In this document: piece by piece, positions 7,332 to 15,295 of the stretch | How the letters are laid out: every line of letters starts with the position of its first letter | Position numbering within the stretch: position 1 is the first letter of the stretch | Source: Lysobacter antibioticus | GTDB taxonomy: Bacteria; Pseudomonadota; Gammaproteobacteria; Xanthomonadales; Xanthomonadaceae | Assembly: GCF_000731095.1 (NCBI RefSeq) | Contig: NZ_JMTZ01000085.1 | Location: forward strand, 1-33,036 | Reading direction: 5' to 3' | DNA: 33,036 nucleotides | Position numbers and translations under genes: made by a program | The notes under the pieces: generated by a model | Told to the model about the DNA's origin: nothing | What the model saw: only the letters and a program-made list of their open reading frames with translations | The model's database searches: none

Positions 7332-9182
7332 GTGGTTCTCTACGATTCGATTTGCTCGATCGGTCCAATAGATGGCAACGATGACGGCAGCGACGACTCG
7401 GCCGAGGCCGCGCGGCTCGCCTGCGCCGGCCTCGGTTCGCGCCGGCCCGCCGCGCCGCGACGGGGCCTGCAAATCGCGGTTTTGGCCCTGGCCCTGGGCG
7501 GCTGGCTCGGCAGCGCCGCCGCCGAGCCGTCGACGCCGGTATCGGCCTCCGCTCTGGCCACGGCCAAGTCCACGATCCAGGCGCGTGCCGCCAAGGACCC
7601 GACCGGGGCCTCGCTGGAATCGCTGCTGAGCGGCGAATTCGCCCTCCAGTCCGGCAAGCTGAACGAAGCCGCCGAGGCCTATCTCAAGGCCGCGCGCGCC
7701 GCCAACGACGTCGGCCTGGCCGAGCGGGCGACCAGCATCGCTGTGGTCGCCAAGCAGGACGCGCTGGCCGCCGAGGCCCTGGCGCTGTGGCGCAAGCTGG
7801 GCGGCAAGGGCACCTCGATCGGCGCCGCCGAAGCGACCCTGTCGCTGCGCCGCGGCGACGACCGCGCCGCATTGCGTCAGCTCAACGCTCTGATGGAGAA
7901 CGATCCCGAGGCCGGCTGGCGCCAGGCCCTGATCGTGCTGACCACCGGTTCCAAAGACCCGAAGCAGGCCGCGCGCGTGCTCGAGAAGCTCGTCGACGGC
8001 GGCAAGATCCCGTCCGGCAACCTGATGGCCTGGGTCGCGTTCGGCGGCCTGTCGCAGCGCCTGGACCAGCCCAAGCTCACCGAACGCATCGTCGCCGAAG
8101 TGGTCGACCGCTTCCCCGGCGAGCCACGCGTGGCCCTGTTGCGGGTGAGCCAGTTGCGCGAGTCGGGCAAGGACGACGAAGCCCGAAAAATGCTGCAGAG
8201 CATCGTCGCGCTGGCCGATCGCGACACCAATCTGCGCGCGCTGATCGCCGAGCAGTACGAAGCGCTCAACGATTTCCAGGCGGTCGCCGCGACCCTGGCG
8301 CGCGGCCCGCAGGACGAGCAGACCTATTCGCTGCGCGCGTCCTACCTGGCCCGCGCCGAAGACAAGCCGACCCTGACCAAGCTCTACGACGAATTGCGCG
8401 CCAACGCGGCCAAGCCGGACCCGGCGCGGCGCCTGCTGCTGGGCCAGTTGGCCGAATTCCTCGAGCGTTACGAGGAAGCCCTGGGCTGGTACCAGGGCGT
8501 GCCTGCCGGGCAACCGCGTTCGATCGCGCGCCTGCGCAGCAGCAACGTCCTGCACAAGCTCAAGCGCAACGACGAGGCCTACGCCAATCTGCGCGCGATC
8601 CAGTCCGACGCTTCGACCGGCGACGACGCCCGCCGCGACGCCTACATCGTCGAGGCCAATCTGCGCGGCGAGGACAAGAACGACGCCGGCGAGAACGATG
8701 CTTTCGCGCGTGGCCTGGCGGCATTTCCGGACGAACCCGAGATCCTCTACGCCCGCGCCCTGAGTTGGGAGCGCCGCGACGACATCGCCCGCGCCGAGGC
8801 CGATTTCCGCCGCATCCTGGTCGCCGAGCCCGACAACATCGCGGCGCTCAACGCACTCGGCTACACCTTGGCCGACCGCACCACGCGCTTCCAGGAAGCG
8901 CTGGAACTGATCGAGCGCGCGCGCAACGCCGAGCCCGACAACTATGCGATCGTCGACAGCTACGGCTGGGTGCTGTACCGCATCGGCCGCGTCAAGGAGG
9001 CCGAAACCGAGCTGCGCCGCGCCCTGACCATGCAGAAGGACGCCGAAATCGCCGCCCATCTCGGCGAGGTGTTGTGGCAGAGCGGCCAGCGCGAGGAAGC
9101 CCGCAAATACTTCGAGCAGGCGCGCAAGATCGATCCCGACAATCGCTCGCTGTTGCGCGCGCTGAAGCGGCTCGGCCTGTGA
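7332..9182 (+). CDS. Exported tetratricopeptide repeat protein upstream of lolB
   Basis: A 616-codon frame. It is rich in TPR-like helices across about residues 80-610, with the clearest units near the end (ALNALGYTLADRTTRFQEAL, then IVDSYGWVLYRIGRVKEAE, then AAHLGEVLWQSGQREEARKY). A signal-peptide-like stretch (LQIAVLALALGG, then SAAAEPS) points to export to the periplasm or outer membrane. The same gene class lies next to lolB in Pseudomonas (the PA4667 type), so a role in envelope assembly is plausible but unproven. The only in-frame start is GTG 7332. It puts about 45 residues, many acidic, before the hydrophobic core, and lacks a ribosome binding site. ATG 7372 in another frame would give a basic leader if a one-base shift existed. 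The stop overlaps the lolB GTG by four bases. Confidence 0.85.
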   Translation: MVLYDSICSIGPIDGNDDGSDDSAEAARLACAGLGSRRPAAPRRGLQIAVLALALGGWLGSAAAEPSTPVSASALATAKSTIQARAAKDPTGASLESLLSGEFALQSGKLNEAAEAYLKAARAANDVGLAERATSIAVVAKQDALAAEALALWRKLGGKGTSIGAAEATLSLRRGDDRAALRQLNALMENDPEAGWRQALIVLTTGSKDPKQAARVLEKLVDGGKIPSGNLMAWVAFGGLSQRLDQPKLTERIVAEVVDRFPGEPRVALLRVSQLRESGKDDEARKMLQSIVALADRDTNLRALIAEQYEALNDFQAVAATLARGPQDEQTYSLRASYLARAEDKPTLTKLYDELRANAAKPDPARRLLLGQLAEFLERYEEALGWYQGVPAGQPRSIARLRSSNVLHKLKRNDEAYANLRAIQSDASTGDDARRDAYIVEANLRGEDKNDAGENDAFARGLAAFPDEPEILYARALSWERRDDIARAEADFRRILVAEPDNIAALNALGYTLADRTTRFQEALELIERARNAEPDNYAIVDSYGWVLYRIGRVKEAETELRRALTMQKDAEIAAHLGEVLWQSGQREEARKYFEQARKIDPDNRSLLRALKRLGL

Positions 9183-9871
9183 ACACGCGTTCGTCCGCTT
9201 TGCGTCTTAAGGCGCACCCTGTTTCGTGCCCGGCGAAGTCCGTCGCGGTCGCCGTATTGGTTTTGTTGCTGAGCGCCTGCGCCGGGCAGGGCGTCAGGCG
9301 CCCGCCGCCGGAAGTATTGCCGACGGCGGTCGCGGCCGAGCGCGAAGCCGGGCGCATCGCCCGGGTCCGCGCCGATGGCGAGTGGTCGCTGACCGGCCGC
9401 ATCGCCGTGTCCAACGCCGGCAAGGGTGGCAGCGGCCGCATCGAATGGAACCAGCGCGGCGAACGCTACGAAGTCGCCCTCAGCGCGCCGGTCACCCGGC
9501 AGAGCTGGCGCCTTGCCGGCGGCCCCGGCGAAGCGCGTCTGGACGGCCTCGAAGGCGGCCCGCGCGAAGGCGTCGACGCCGCGGCGGTGCTGCACGAGGC
9601 CACCGGTTGGGATATTCCGGTCGAGGCTCTGGCCGATTGGCTGCGCGCCTTGCCGGCCGCCGGCGCCGCCGCGCCGCGGATCGCCGCGGGGCCCGACGGC
9701 CGCCCGCTTTCGATCGAGCAGGCCGGCTGGAGCATCGCCTACGAATGGCCGCTCACCGGCGACCTGCCGTCGCGGTTGGACGCACGCCGCGGCGACGCCC
9801 GCGTGCGCCTGATCGTCGACCAGTGGCAGGGCGCGGAGGCCGCGCCGGCGTCCGATGGCGCCGGCCGCTGA
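9179..9871 (+). CDS. lolB: Outer-membrane lipoprotein LolB
   Basis: A 230-residue lipoprotein. LolB receives lipoproteins from the periplasmic carrier LolA and inserts them into the outer membrane. The N-terminus has a hydrophobic stretch (VAVAVLVLLL) and a lipobox LSAC with the lipidated cysteine at residue 34. After it come a LolB-like GEWSLTGRIAVSN motif, GRIEWNQRGERYEVALSAP and, later, LPLADLVDWLRAL-type sequence (IPVEALADWLRALPA). The start is GTG 9179, which overlaps the TPR gene stop as GTGA, so translation is likely coupled. A larger frame from 7787 merely runs through the TPR gene out of phase. The gene leads into ispE after a 66-base gap, the usual lolB-ispE-prs order. Confidence 0.93.
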   Translation: MNTRSSALRLKAHPVSCPAKSVAVAVLVLLLSACAGQGVRRPPPEVLPTAVAAEREAGRIARVRADGEWSLTGRIAVSNAGKGGSGRIEWNQRGERYEVALSAPVTRQSWRLAGGPGEARLDGLEGGPREGVDAAAVLHEATGWDIPVEALADWLRALPAAGAAAPRIAAGPDGRPLSIEQAGWSIAYEWPLTGDLPSRLDARRGDARVRLIVDQWQGAEAAPASDGAGR

Positions 9872-9937
9872 TCCTGAGCGTTCTTTCCCGACCCTTAACG
9901 CCCGACCGATAACGCCCGCCCGAGCTGCGATCCGATC

Positions 9938-10867
9938 ATGTCCGCCCCCCTCTCCGAGCCGACCGCTCCGATCGAGTCGAATTGGTCGATCTGGCCCGCC
10001 CCGGCCAAGCTGAACCTGTTCCTGCGCATCACCGGTCGCCGTGCCGACGGTTACCACCTGTTGCAGACCGTGTTCCGCCTGCTCGACTGGGGCGACACGC
10101 TCCGCCTGCGCCCGCGCGCGGACGGTCGGGTGATCCGTCACGGCGCCTCGGTGGCCGGCGTGGCCGAGCACGACGACCTCACCGTGCGGGCCGCCTTGCT
10201 GCTGCAGAAAGAGTCGAACAGCAGCCAAGGTGCCGACATCGTCATCGAAAAACGCATTCCGGCCGGCGGTGGGTTCGGCGGCGGCTCGTCCGATGCGGCC
10301 ACCGTCCTGGTCGCCCTGGACGCTTTGTGGGGCACGAACCTCGGTGTGGACCGCCTGGCCGAGCTCGGGCTGCGCCTGGGCGCCGACGTGCCAGTCTTCG
10401 TGCGCGGTGAGAATGCCTGGGCCGAAGGCGTCGGCGAGGTGCTGCGGCCGGTCGAACTGGCGCCGGCCTGGTACGTCCTGGTCGACCCGGGCGTTCACGC
10501 GCCGACCGCGGCCTTGTTTCAATCGTCTGAATTGACGCGGGATGCCGCGCCCGCGACAATGTCGGACTTCGTTTCGGGTAAGCCGCTCGGGAATGCGTTC
10601 GAGCCGGTGTTGCGCAAGCGCGAAGCTGCCGTCGAGGCCGCCTTCGCCGCGTTGTCGCAGATCGGTTCGCCACGCCTGACCGGCTCTGGCAGCGGGTGTT
10701 TCGTCGAGTTCGCGCAGCGCGAATCCGCCGAGGCAGCGCTGGCGGAACTGCCTTCCGGCCTACGGGCCTGGACGGCGGGCGGTGCAGGGCGTTCCGCGCT
10801 GTGTGCCGCACTCGAGGCAAATCTTCCGCAGGGGCGTCGCCAAGAGGCCCAAGGCACCAGGTTTTGA
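9938..10867 (+). CDS. ispE: 4-diphosphocytidyl-2-C-methyl-D-erythritol kinase (IspE)
   Basis: A 309-residue GHMP kinase that phosphorylates the 2-hydroxyl of CDP-methylerythritol with ATP, in the MEP route to isoprenoids. The N-terminal [19 protein letters not shown] (residues 22-40) carries catalytic K24. The ATP loop [18 protein letters not shown] is at 107-124. The catalytic aspartate is D150 in GADVPVFV, and the C-terminal GHMP motif is [12 protein letters not shown] (248-259). The frame is longer than E. coli IspE (283). Its final 12 codons lie within tRNA-Gln, and the TGA stop (10865-10867) is made of two anticodon bases plus the next base. RNase P cleavage of a joint transcript would therefore remove the stop codon. 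Either the tail is poorly used or the two products compete. Confidence 0.96.
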   Translation: MSAPLSEPTAPIESNWSIWPAPAKLNLFLRITGRRADGYHLLQTVFRLLDWGDTLRLRPRADGRVIRHGASVAGVAEHDDLTVRAALLLQKESNSSQGADIVIEKRIPAGGGFGGGSSDAATVLVALDALWGTNLGVDRLAELGLRLGADVPVFVRGENAWAEGVGEVLRPVELAPAWYVLVDPGVHAPTAALFQSSELTRDAAPATMSDFVSGKPLGNAFEPVLRKREAAVEAAFAALSQIGSPRLTGSGSGCFVEFAQRESAEAALAELPSGLRAWTAGGAGRSALCAALEANLPQGRRQEAQGTRF

Positions 10868-10906
10868 TCCTGGCATTCGTAGGTTCGAATCCTACCGCCC
10901 CTGCCA
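10830..10906 (+). tRNA. tRNA-Gln (anticodon TTG)
   Basis: The acceptor stem AGGGGCG (10830-10836) pairs with CGCCCCT (10896-10902). The discriminator is G and CCA is encoded at 10904-10906. The anticodon stem CCAGG/CCTGG encloses TTTTGAT, giving anticodon TTG at 10864-10866. The T arm GTAGGTTCGAATCCTAC is normal. The gene sits between ispE and prs, as in Pseudomonas, and overlaps the ispE frame by 38 bases. No separate promoter is obvious because the upstream sequence is ispE coding sequence. Confidence 0.97.
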
Positions 10907-10913
10907 TCGAATG

Positions 10914-10947
10914 CCGGGAGTTGGGAATCGTGGATTCCCCACTCCCC
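10914..10947. repeat. GGGAATCG-type inverted repeat, copy 2 (short form)
   Basis: GGGAGTTGGGAATC (10916-10929) and GATTCCCCACTCCC (10933-10946) form a 14-bp stem with one mismatch and a three-base loop. It begins eight bases after tRNA-Gln. It would fold as a compact hairpin and could define the 3' end of the tRNA precursor, although no T-run follows. Confidence 0.75.
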
Positions 10948-10990
10948 AATCATCACCAGCCGCCACGGTCAGAGCGAAGCGGAGAAGACA

Positions 10991-11950
10991 GTGCAAAACG
11001 ATCGCAACCTGCTGGTATTCAGCGGTAATGCCAACCGTCCGCTTGCCGAAGCGGTGTGCAAGGAGCTCGGCATCCGGCTCGGCAAGGCGCTCGTCGGGCG
11101 GTTCTCCGACGGTGAAGTGCAGGTCGAGATCGAAGAAAACGTGCGTCGTCAGGAGGTGTTCGTCATTCAGTCGACGAACGCGCCGACCGCCGAGAACTTC
11201 ATGGAACTGCTGGTCCTGATCGACGCGCTCAAGCGCGCATCGGTGGCCAACGTGACCGCGGTGGTGCCGTACTTCGGCTACGCCCGCCAGGATCGCCGCC
11301 CGCGCTCCTCGCGCGTGCCGATCACTGCCAAGGTCGCGGCCAAGATGTTCGGCGCCGTCGGTGCCGACCGGGTGCTCACGGTCGATCTGCATGCCGACCA
11401 GATCCAGGGCTTCTTCGACATTCCGGTCGACAACGTCTACGCCTCGCCGTTGCTGCTCGCCGACATCTGGCGCGCGCACGGCACCGACAACCTGATCGTG
11501 GTGTCGCCCGACGTCGGCGGCGTGGTCCGCGCCCGCGCGATCGCCAAGCGCCTCGACGACGCCGACCTGGCGATCATCGACAAGCGCCGTCCGCGCGCCA
11601 ACGTCGCCACGGTGATGAACATCATCGGCGACGTGTCGGGCAAGACCTGTGTGCTGGTCGACGACATCGTCGACACCGCCGGCACCCTGTGCGCCGCCGC
11701 GGCCGCGCTGAAGGCGCAGGGCGCGCAGAAAGTCGTCGCCTACTGCACCCACCCGGTGCTGTCGGGCGCGGCGATCGACAACGTAATGAAGTCGCAGTTG
11801 GACGAGCTGGTGGTGACCGACACCATTCCGCTGACCGCCGCGGCCCGCGCCACCGGCCGCATCCGCCAGCTCAGCGTCGCCGAGCTGCTGGCCGAGACGA
11901 TCCGCCGCATCGCCTTCGGCGAGTCGGTCAGCTCGTTGTACGTGGATTGA
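10991..11950 (+). CDS. prs: Ribose-phosphate pyrophosphokinase (PRPP synthetase)
   Basis: A 319-residue enzyme that makes PRPP from ribose-5-phosphate and ATP, feeding nucleotide, histidine and tryptophan synthesis. Family motifs are [17 protein letters not shown] (residues 36-52), the ATP loop [10 protein letters not shown] (94-103), [18 protein letters not shown] (131-148), and the PRPP-binding loop [11 protein letters not shown] (223-233). The start is GTG 10991, supported by GGAG six bases upstream and by alignment to the E. coli N-terminus. Length agrees with class I enzymes. It lies between tRNA-Gln and rplY. The spacers on both sides carry inverted repeat elements. Confidence 0.97.
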   Translation: MQNDRNLLVFSGNANRPLAEAVCKELGIRLGKALVGRFSDGEVQVEIEENVRRQEVFVIQSTNAPTAENFMELLVLIDALKRASVANVTAVVPYFGYARQDRRPRSSRVPITAKVAAKMFGAVGADRVLTVDLHADQIQGFFDIPVDNVYASPLLLADIWRAHGTDNLIVVSPDVGGVVRARAIAKRLDDADLAIIDKRRPRANVATVMNIIGDVSGKTCVLVDDIVDTAGTLCAAAAALKAQGAQKVVAYCTHPVLSGAAIDNVMKSQLDELVVTDTIPLTAAARATGRIRQLSVAELLAETIRRIAFGESVSSLYVD

Positions 11951-11956
11951 TCAATT

Positions 11957-12046
11957 CGGGAGTCGGGAATGGGGAATAGGGAATCGTAAAAAGCAGCGCC
12001 GCGGCATGCGCTTCTACCGATTCTCGATTCCCCATTTCCGATTCCC
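11957..12046. repeat. GGGAATCG-type inverted repeat element, copy 3 (prs-rplY)
   Basis: The left arm CGGGAGTCGGGAATGGGGAA runs on through 11986. The right arm, from 12018 to 12046, reads CGATTCTCGATTCCCCATTT and on. A 31-base spacer separates them. Each arm contains three or four tandem copies of a GGGAATCG-like unit, inverted between arms. It begins seven bases after the prs stop. Confidence 0.8.
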
Positions 12047-12055
12047 AGCTCCAAA

Positions 12056-12100
12056 GACTCATCTGGTCGCGGATGAGTCTCCAAATCGCCGCGAGGCGAT
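12056..12100 (+). promoter_or_regulatory. Two tandem hairpins in the rplY leader
   Basis: GACTCATC/GATGAGTC (12056-12063 and 12072-12079) is a perfect 8-bp stem. ATCGCC-GCGA-GGCGAT (12085-12100) is a second perfect hairpin with a four-base loop. They end 29 bases before the rplY start. Ribosomal protein leaders often hold autoregulatory structures; whether L25 or another factor binds here is inference. Confidence 0.4.
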
Positions 12101-12129
12101 CCTAACGCTGTAAAAGTGAGTAAACGACA

Positions 12130-12789
12130 ATGTCCGAACACATCATCAAGGCCACTGGCCGCAACGTCGAGGGGAAGGGTGCGAGCCGCCGCCTGCGTCG
12201 TGCCGCCAGCATCCCGGCCATCATCTACGGCGGCAAGGCTACGCCGCAGCCGATCCAGCTCGATCACGAGAAAGTGTGGCTGGCCAGCCAGCACGAGTGG
12301 TTCTACTCCTCGATCCTGACCCTCGATGTCGACGGCAAGAGCGAGAGCGTGCTGCTGCGCGATATGCAGCGCCACCCGTACAAGCAGATCATCATGCACC
12401 TGGACTTCCAGCGCGTGGACGAGAACCAGGCCATCCGCGTCGCGGTGCCGCTGCACTTCCTCAACGAAGACAAGTCGCCGGCCGGCAAGGCCGCGGACGT
12501 CGTCGTGACCCACGAGCTCAACGAAGTCGAAATCAGCTGCCTGCCGAAGGACCTGCCGGAGTTCCTCGAGATCGACCTGTCCAAGCTCGCCGTCGGCGAC
12601 ATCGTCCACCTCTCGGAGCTCAAGCTGCCGAAGGGCGTCGAGATCCCCGAGCTGAAGCTGGGCAAGGAACACGACGTCGCCGTCGTGATCGCCAAGCACG
12701 GCAAGGAAGAGGCCGAGGAAGCCGCCGAGGCGCCGGTCGCCGAAGTGCCGGCCGCCAAGGTCGCCAAGAAGGACGAAGACAAGAAGTGA
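12130..12789 (+). CDS. rplY: 50S ribosomal protein L25, long Ctc form
   Basis: A 219-residue L25/Ctc-family protein that binds 5S rRNA in the large subunit. The N-terminal L25 domain spans about residues 1-95 (EHIIKATGRNVEGKGASRRL, then PAIIYGGKATPQPIQLDHEK). A C-terminal Ctc beta-domain spans about 100-190 (VAVPLHFLNEDKSPAGKAAD and on). A lysine/alanine/glutamate-rich tail follows. E. coli L25 has only the first domain (94 residues), so this is the two-domain form. Start ATG 12130 matches the family; the ribosome binding site is weak. It follows prs and precedes pth, the conserved order. A GC-rich hairpin just after the stop may end the transcript. Confidence 0.95.
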   Translation: MSEHIIKATGRNVEGKGASRRLRRAASIPAIIYGGKATPQPIQLDHEKVWLASQHEWFYSSILTLDVDGKSESVLLRDMQRHPYKQIIMHLDFQRVDENQAIRVAVPLHFLNEDKSPAGKAADVVVTHELNEVEISCLPKDLPEFLEIDLSKLAVGDIVHLSELKLPKGVEIPELKLGKEHDVAVVIAKHGKEEAEEAAEAPVAEVPAAKVAKKDEDKK

Positions 12790-12796
12790 TCGTGGA

Positions 12797-12825
12797 CCGG
12801 CGCGCCCTGATCGGCGCGCTGGTTT
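12797..12825 (+). terminator. GC-rich hairpin with short T-run after rplY
   Basis: CCGGCGCGCC (12797-12806) pairs with GGCGCGCTGG (12813-12822), with one G-T pair, a six-base loop and a following TTT. It lies eight bases after the rplY stop and 24 bases before pth. It could be a weak terminator or attenuator. The T-run is short. Confidence 0.45.
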
Positions 12826-12848
12826 GCGTACACGGATAGTCTTACGCG

Positions 12849-13430
12849 ATGGCAGATCTGCGCCTGATCGTCGGCCTCGGCAACCCGGGGTCGGAACACA
12901 CCCGGACCCGGCACAATGCCGGGTTCTGGTTTGTGGACGCCCTGAACGAAAAGTTCGGCGGCCGGTTCGGTCTGGAGTCCAAATTGTTCGGCGAAACCTC
13001 GAAGATCGAGATCGCCGGGCGCCCGGTCTGGCTGCTCAAGCCGGCCACGTTCATGAACCTGTCGGGCAAGTCGGTCACCGCGGCCCTGCGTTACTGGAAG
13101 ATCGAGCCCGAGGAAGCGCTGCTGGCGCACGACGAGCTCGATCTCGCGCCCGGCACGGCCCGGCTCAAGTTCGACGGCGGCCACGGCGGCCAGAACGGCT
13201 TGCGCGACACCATCCAACTGCTCGGTCACGGCAAGTTCCACCGCCTGCGCATCGGCATCGGCCATCCCGGCCACAAGGACAAGGTCACTCCCTGGGTGCT
13301 AGGACGTCCCGGCAAGGCCGACGAGGCGACGATCCTGCGCGCGATCGACGACGCCATCGAGGTCATGCCGCTGGCGGTGCAGGGCAACCTGATGGACGCC
13401 ATGACCCGCCTGCACACGCCCAAGTCGTGA
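12849..13430 (+). CDS. pth: Peptidyl-tRNA hydrolase
   Basis: A 193-residue enzyme that frees tRNA from prematurely released peptidyl-tRNA. Active-site residues are visible: N12 and H22 in [20 protein letters not shown], the asparagine of [11 protein letters not shown], the aspartate of [12 protein letters not shown] and the asparagine of [11 protein letters not shown]. Length and motif order match E. coli Pth (194 residues). It is soluble and cytoplasmic. It sits between rplY and ychF, as in many gammaproteobacteria. An inverted repeat element begins immediately after its stop codon. Confidence 0.97.
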   Translation: MADLRLIVGLGNPGSEHTRTRHNAGFWFVDALNEKFGGRFGLESKLFGETSKIEIAGRPVWLLKPATFMNLSGKSVTAALRYWKIEPEEALLAHDELDLAPGTARLKFDGGHGGQNGLRDTIQLLGHGKFHRLRIGIGHPGHKDKVTPWVLGRPGKADEATILRAIDDAIEVMPLAVQGNLMDAMTRLHTPKS

Positions 13431-13431
13431 A

Positions 13432-13502
13432 TGGGGAATGGGGAATCGGGAATCGTCAGAGCCCGCTTTCCCATTCCCGATTCTCGATTCTCTATTCCCG
13501 GA
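13432..13502. repeat. GGGAATCG-type inverted repeat element, copy 4 (pth-ychF)
   Basis: The left arm is TGGGGAATGGGGAATCGGGA plus ATCG (13432-13455). The right arm, from about 13470, reads CCCATTCCCGATTCTCGATT and on. The element fills nearly the whole pth-ychF spacer. The ychF frame happens to stay open through it, giving a false upstream extension from 13438. Confidence 0.8.
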
Positions 13503-13512
13503 TTACGAAGCC

Positions 13513-14604
13513 ATGGGTATCAAATGCGGCATCGTCGGCCTGCCCAACGTGGGCAAGTCGACCCTTTTCAACGCCCTGACCAAGGCTGGGATCGCCGCGG
13601 CGAACTTCCCGTTCTGCACGATCGAGCCGAACGTCGGCGCCGTGCCGGTGCCGGATCCGCGCCTGAACGCGCTGGCCGAGATCGTCAAGCCGCAGAAGCT
13701 GCTGCCGACCGCGGTCGAATTCGTCGACATCGCCGGCCTGGTCGCCGGCGCCGCTAGCGGGCAGGGCCTGGGCAACAAGTTCCTCGCCCACATCCGCGAA
13801 GTCGACGCCATCACCCACGTGGTGCGCTGCTTCGAGAATCCGGACGTCATCCACGTCAACAACAAGGTCGATCCGATCGCCGATATCGAGACCATCGATA
13901 CCGAGCTGGCGCTGGCCGACCTGGAAAGCGTCGAGAAGGCCTACCAGCGCGCCGAGCGCTCGGCCAAGACCGGCGACAAGGAAGCGATCGTGCGCAAGGA
14001 GGTCCTCGGCCGCGTGCGCGAGGGCCTGGACGCCGGCAAGCCGGCGCGCGCGCTGAGCCTGTCCGAGGACGACAAGGCCGCGCTGCGCGATCTGTTCCTG
14101 CTCACCCTCAAGCCGGTGATGTACGTCGCCAACGTGCTCGAGGACGGTTTCGAGAACAACCCGCACCTGGACGCGGTGCGCGAGCGCGCCAAGCTCGAGG
14201 GCGCCCAGGTCGTGCCGGTTTCGGCCGCGATCGAGGAAGAGCTGAGTCAGCTCGACGACGCCGACCGCGACACCTTCCTGGCCGACCTCGGCCTGGCCGA
14301 GCCGGGCCTCAACCGGGTCATCCGCGCCGGTTACGAGCTGCTGGGCCTGCAGACCTATTTCACCGCCGGGGTCAAGGAAGTGCGCGCCTGGACGGTCAAG
14401 GCCGGCTCGACCGCGCCGCAGGCCGCCGCGGTGATCCACACCGACTTCGAGAAGGGCTTCATCCGCGCCGAAACCATCTCCTACGACGATTTCATCAAGT
14501 ACAAGGGCGAGGCCGGGGCCCGCGATGCCGGGCGTCTGCGCCTGGAAGGCAAGGAATATCGCGTCCAAGAGGGCGATGTACTGCACTTCCGGTTCAATGT
14601 CTGA
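13513..14604 (+). CDS. ychF: Ribosome-associated P-loop ATPase YchF (OLA1 family)
   Basis: A 363-residue protein, exactly the usual length. The P-loop GLPNVGKST is at residues 9-17 and the switch II motif [16 protein letters not shown] follows in the next third. The NKxD motif is replaced by the NVLED type typical of this family, which prefers ATP to GTP. The C-terminal TGS domain ([20 protein letters not shown] and on, to VLHFRFNV) is complete. The family binds ribosomes and is linked to stress responses. ATG 13513 is chosen because [17 protein letters not shown] is the conserved N-terminus; an upstream ATG at 13438 lies in a repeat element. Confidence 0.97.
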   Translation: MGIKCGIVGLPNVGKSTLFNALTKAGIAAANFPFCTIEPNVGAVPVPDPRLNALAEIVKPQKLLPTAVEFVDIAGLVAGAASGQGLGNKFLAHIREVDAITHVVRCFENPDVIHVNNKVDPIADIETIDTELALADLESVEKAYQRAERSAKTGDKEAIVRKEVLGRVREGLDAGKPARALSLSEDDKAALRDLFLLTLKPVMYVANVLEDGFENNPHLDAVRERAKLEGAQVVPVSAAIEEELSQLDDADRDTFLADLGLAEPGLNRVIRAGYELLGLQTYFTAGVKEVRAWTVKAGSTAPQAAAVIHTDFEKGFIRAETISYDDFIKYKGEAGARDAGRLRLEGKEYRVQEGDVLHFRFNV

Positions 14605-14689
14605 GTACACTATGCGGCCGTTTCGGGGTCGCCTGGCAGCCGGTTCGGCCGTCGCGAGTAGATTCCGAAAAAAGTTGTACGAAAACGCG

Positions 14690-14718
14690 TTGACTTCCTG
14701 AAGAACGCGCGCCAGAAT
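14690..14718 (+). promoter_or_regulatory. Sigma-70 promoter of the tRNA-Tyr operon
   Basis: TTGACT (14690-14695) and CAGAAT (14713-14718) are 17 bases apart. A GC-rich discriminator (ACGGGC) follows, as expected for a stringently controlled stable RNA promoter. Transcription would start just ahead of tRNA-Tyr at 14732 and could continue through tRNA-Gly, tRNA-Thr and tuf. Confidence 0.65.
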
Positions 14719-14731
14719 TACGGGCTCTTTT

Positions 14732-14817
14732 GGAGGGATACCCAAGCGGCCAACGGGGGCAGACTGTAAATCTGCTGGCTTACGCCTTCGGTGGTTCGAA
14801 TCCACCTCCCTCCACCA
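14732..14817 (+). tRNA. tRNA-Tyr (anticodon GTA)
   Basis: Acceptor stem GGAGGGA/TCCCTCC, discriminator A and encoded CCA (14815-14817). Anticodon stem GCAGA/TCTGC with loop CTGTAAA gives GTA at 14766-14768. The long variable arm (TGGCTTACGCCTTC region) is the class II form expected for bacterial tRNA-Tyr. It is first in a Tyr-Gly-Thr-tuf cluster. Confidence 0.97.
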
Positions 14818-14977
14818 GTTTCATCGCGACAGGCTACGGTTCGTCGGTTTTTTTGAGTTCGACGGATTCTGGCGCGGCAGGCACTAGTGGAATCAAGCAA
14901 CGACGATCTCGCTTTCAAGGGTGTCGGCGGTGCGGGTTTCAGATTAAAGTTCCAACGCTGTAATGGCTGTACGCGGC

Positions 14978-15052
14978 GCGGGAGTAGTTCAATGGTTAGA
15001 GCCTCAGCCTTCCAAGCTGATAATGCGGGTTCGAATCCCGTCTCCCGCTCCA
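14978..15052 (+). tRNA. tRNA-Gly (anticodon TCC)
   Basis: Acceptor stem GCGGGAG/CTCCCGC, discriminator T and encoded CCA. Anticodon stem TCAGC/GCTGA with loop CTTCCAA gives TCC at 15011-15013. The position between tRNA-Tyr and tRNA-Thr matches E. coli glyT. The spacer from tRNA-Tyr is about 160 bases and holds no recognisable gene. Confidence 0.97.
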
Positions 15053-15147
15053 TTGAACGGCTTCGTCGGCGGTAAGGTTGAATTCGCCCGCGTCGGTCCC
15101 ATTGCAGTTAAAGCCCGCGCAGGCGGGTCGCAACACCCAGGTTTCAC

Positions 15148-15223
15148 GCTCACGTAGCTCAGTCGGTAGAGCACCTCCTTGGTAAGGAGGAGGTCGAAGG
15201 TTCGATTCCTTTCGTGAGCACCA
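15148..15223 (+). tRNA. tRNA-Thr (anticodon GGT)
   Basis: Acceptor stem GCTCACG/CGTGAGC, discriminator A and encoded CCA. Anticodon stem CCTCC/GGAGG with loop TTGGTAA gives GGT at 15181-15183. It lies 72 bases before tuf, like E. coli thrT before tufB. Confidence 0.97.
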
Positions 15224-15295
15224 TCCAAAGCAAGACAAGGCTGCTTTACCAACAGCCGCCGCGACATACAGACCCACAAACGAGAAGCGACAGCC

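Noticed and set aside
7787-9871. A 694-codon frame that includes LolB
   Set aside because: The first two-thirds is an out-of-frame shadow of the TPR gene. Only the part from GTG 9179 shows LolB features.
13438-13512. N-terminal extension of YchF
   Set aside because: These codons come from the inverted repeat element, and the conserved N-terminus begins at 13513.
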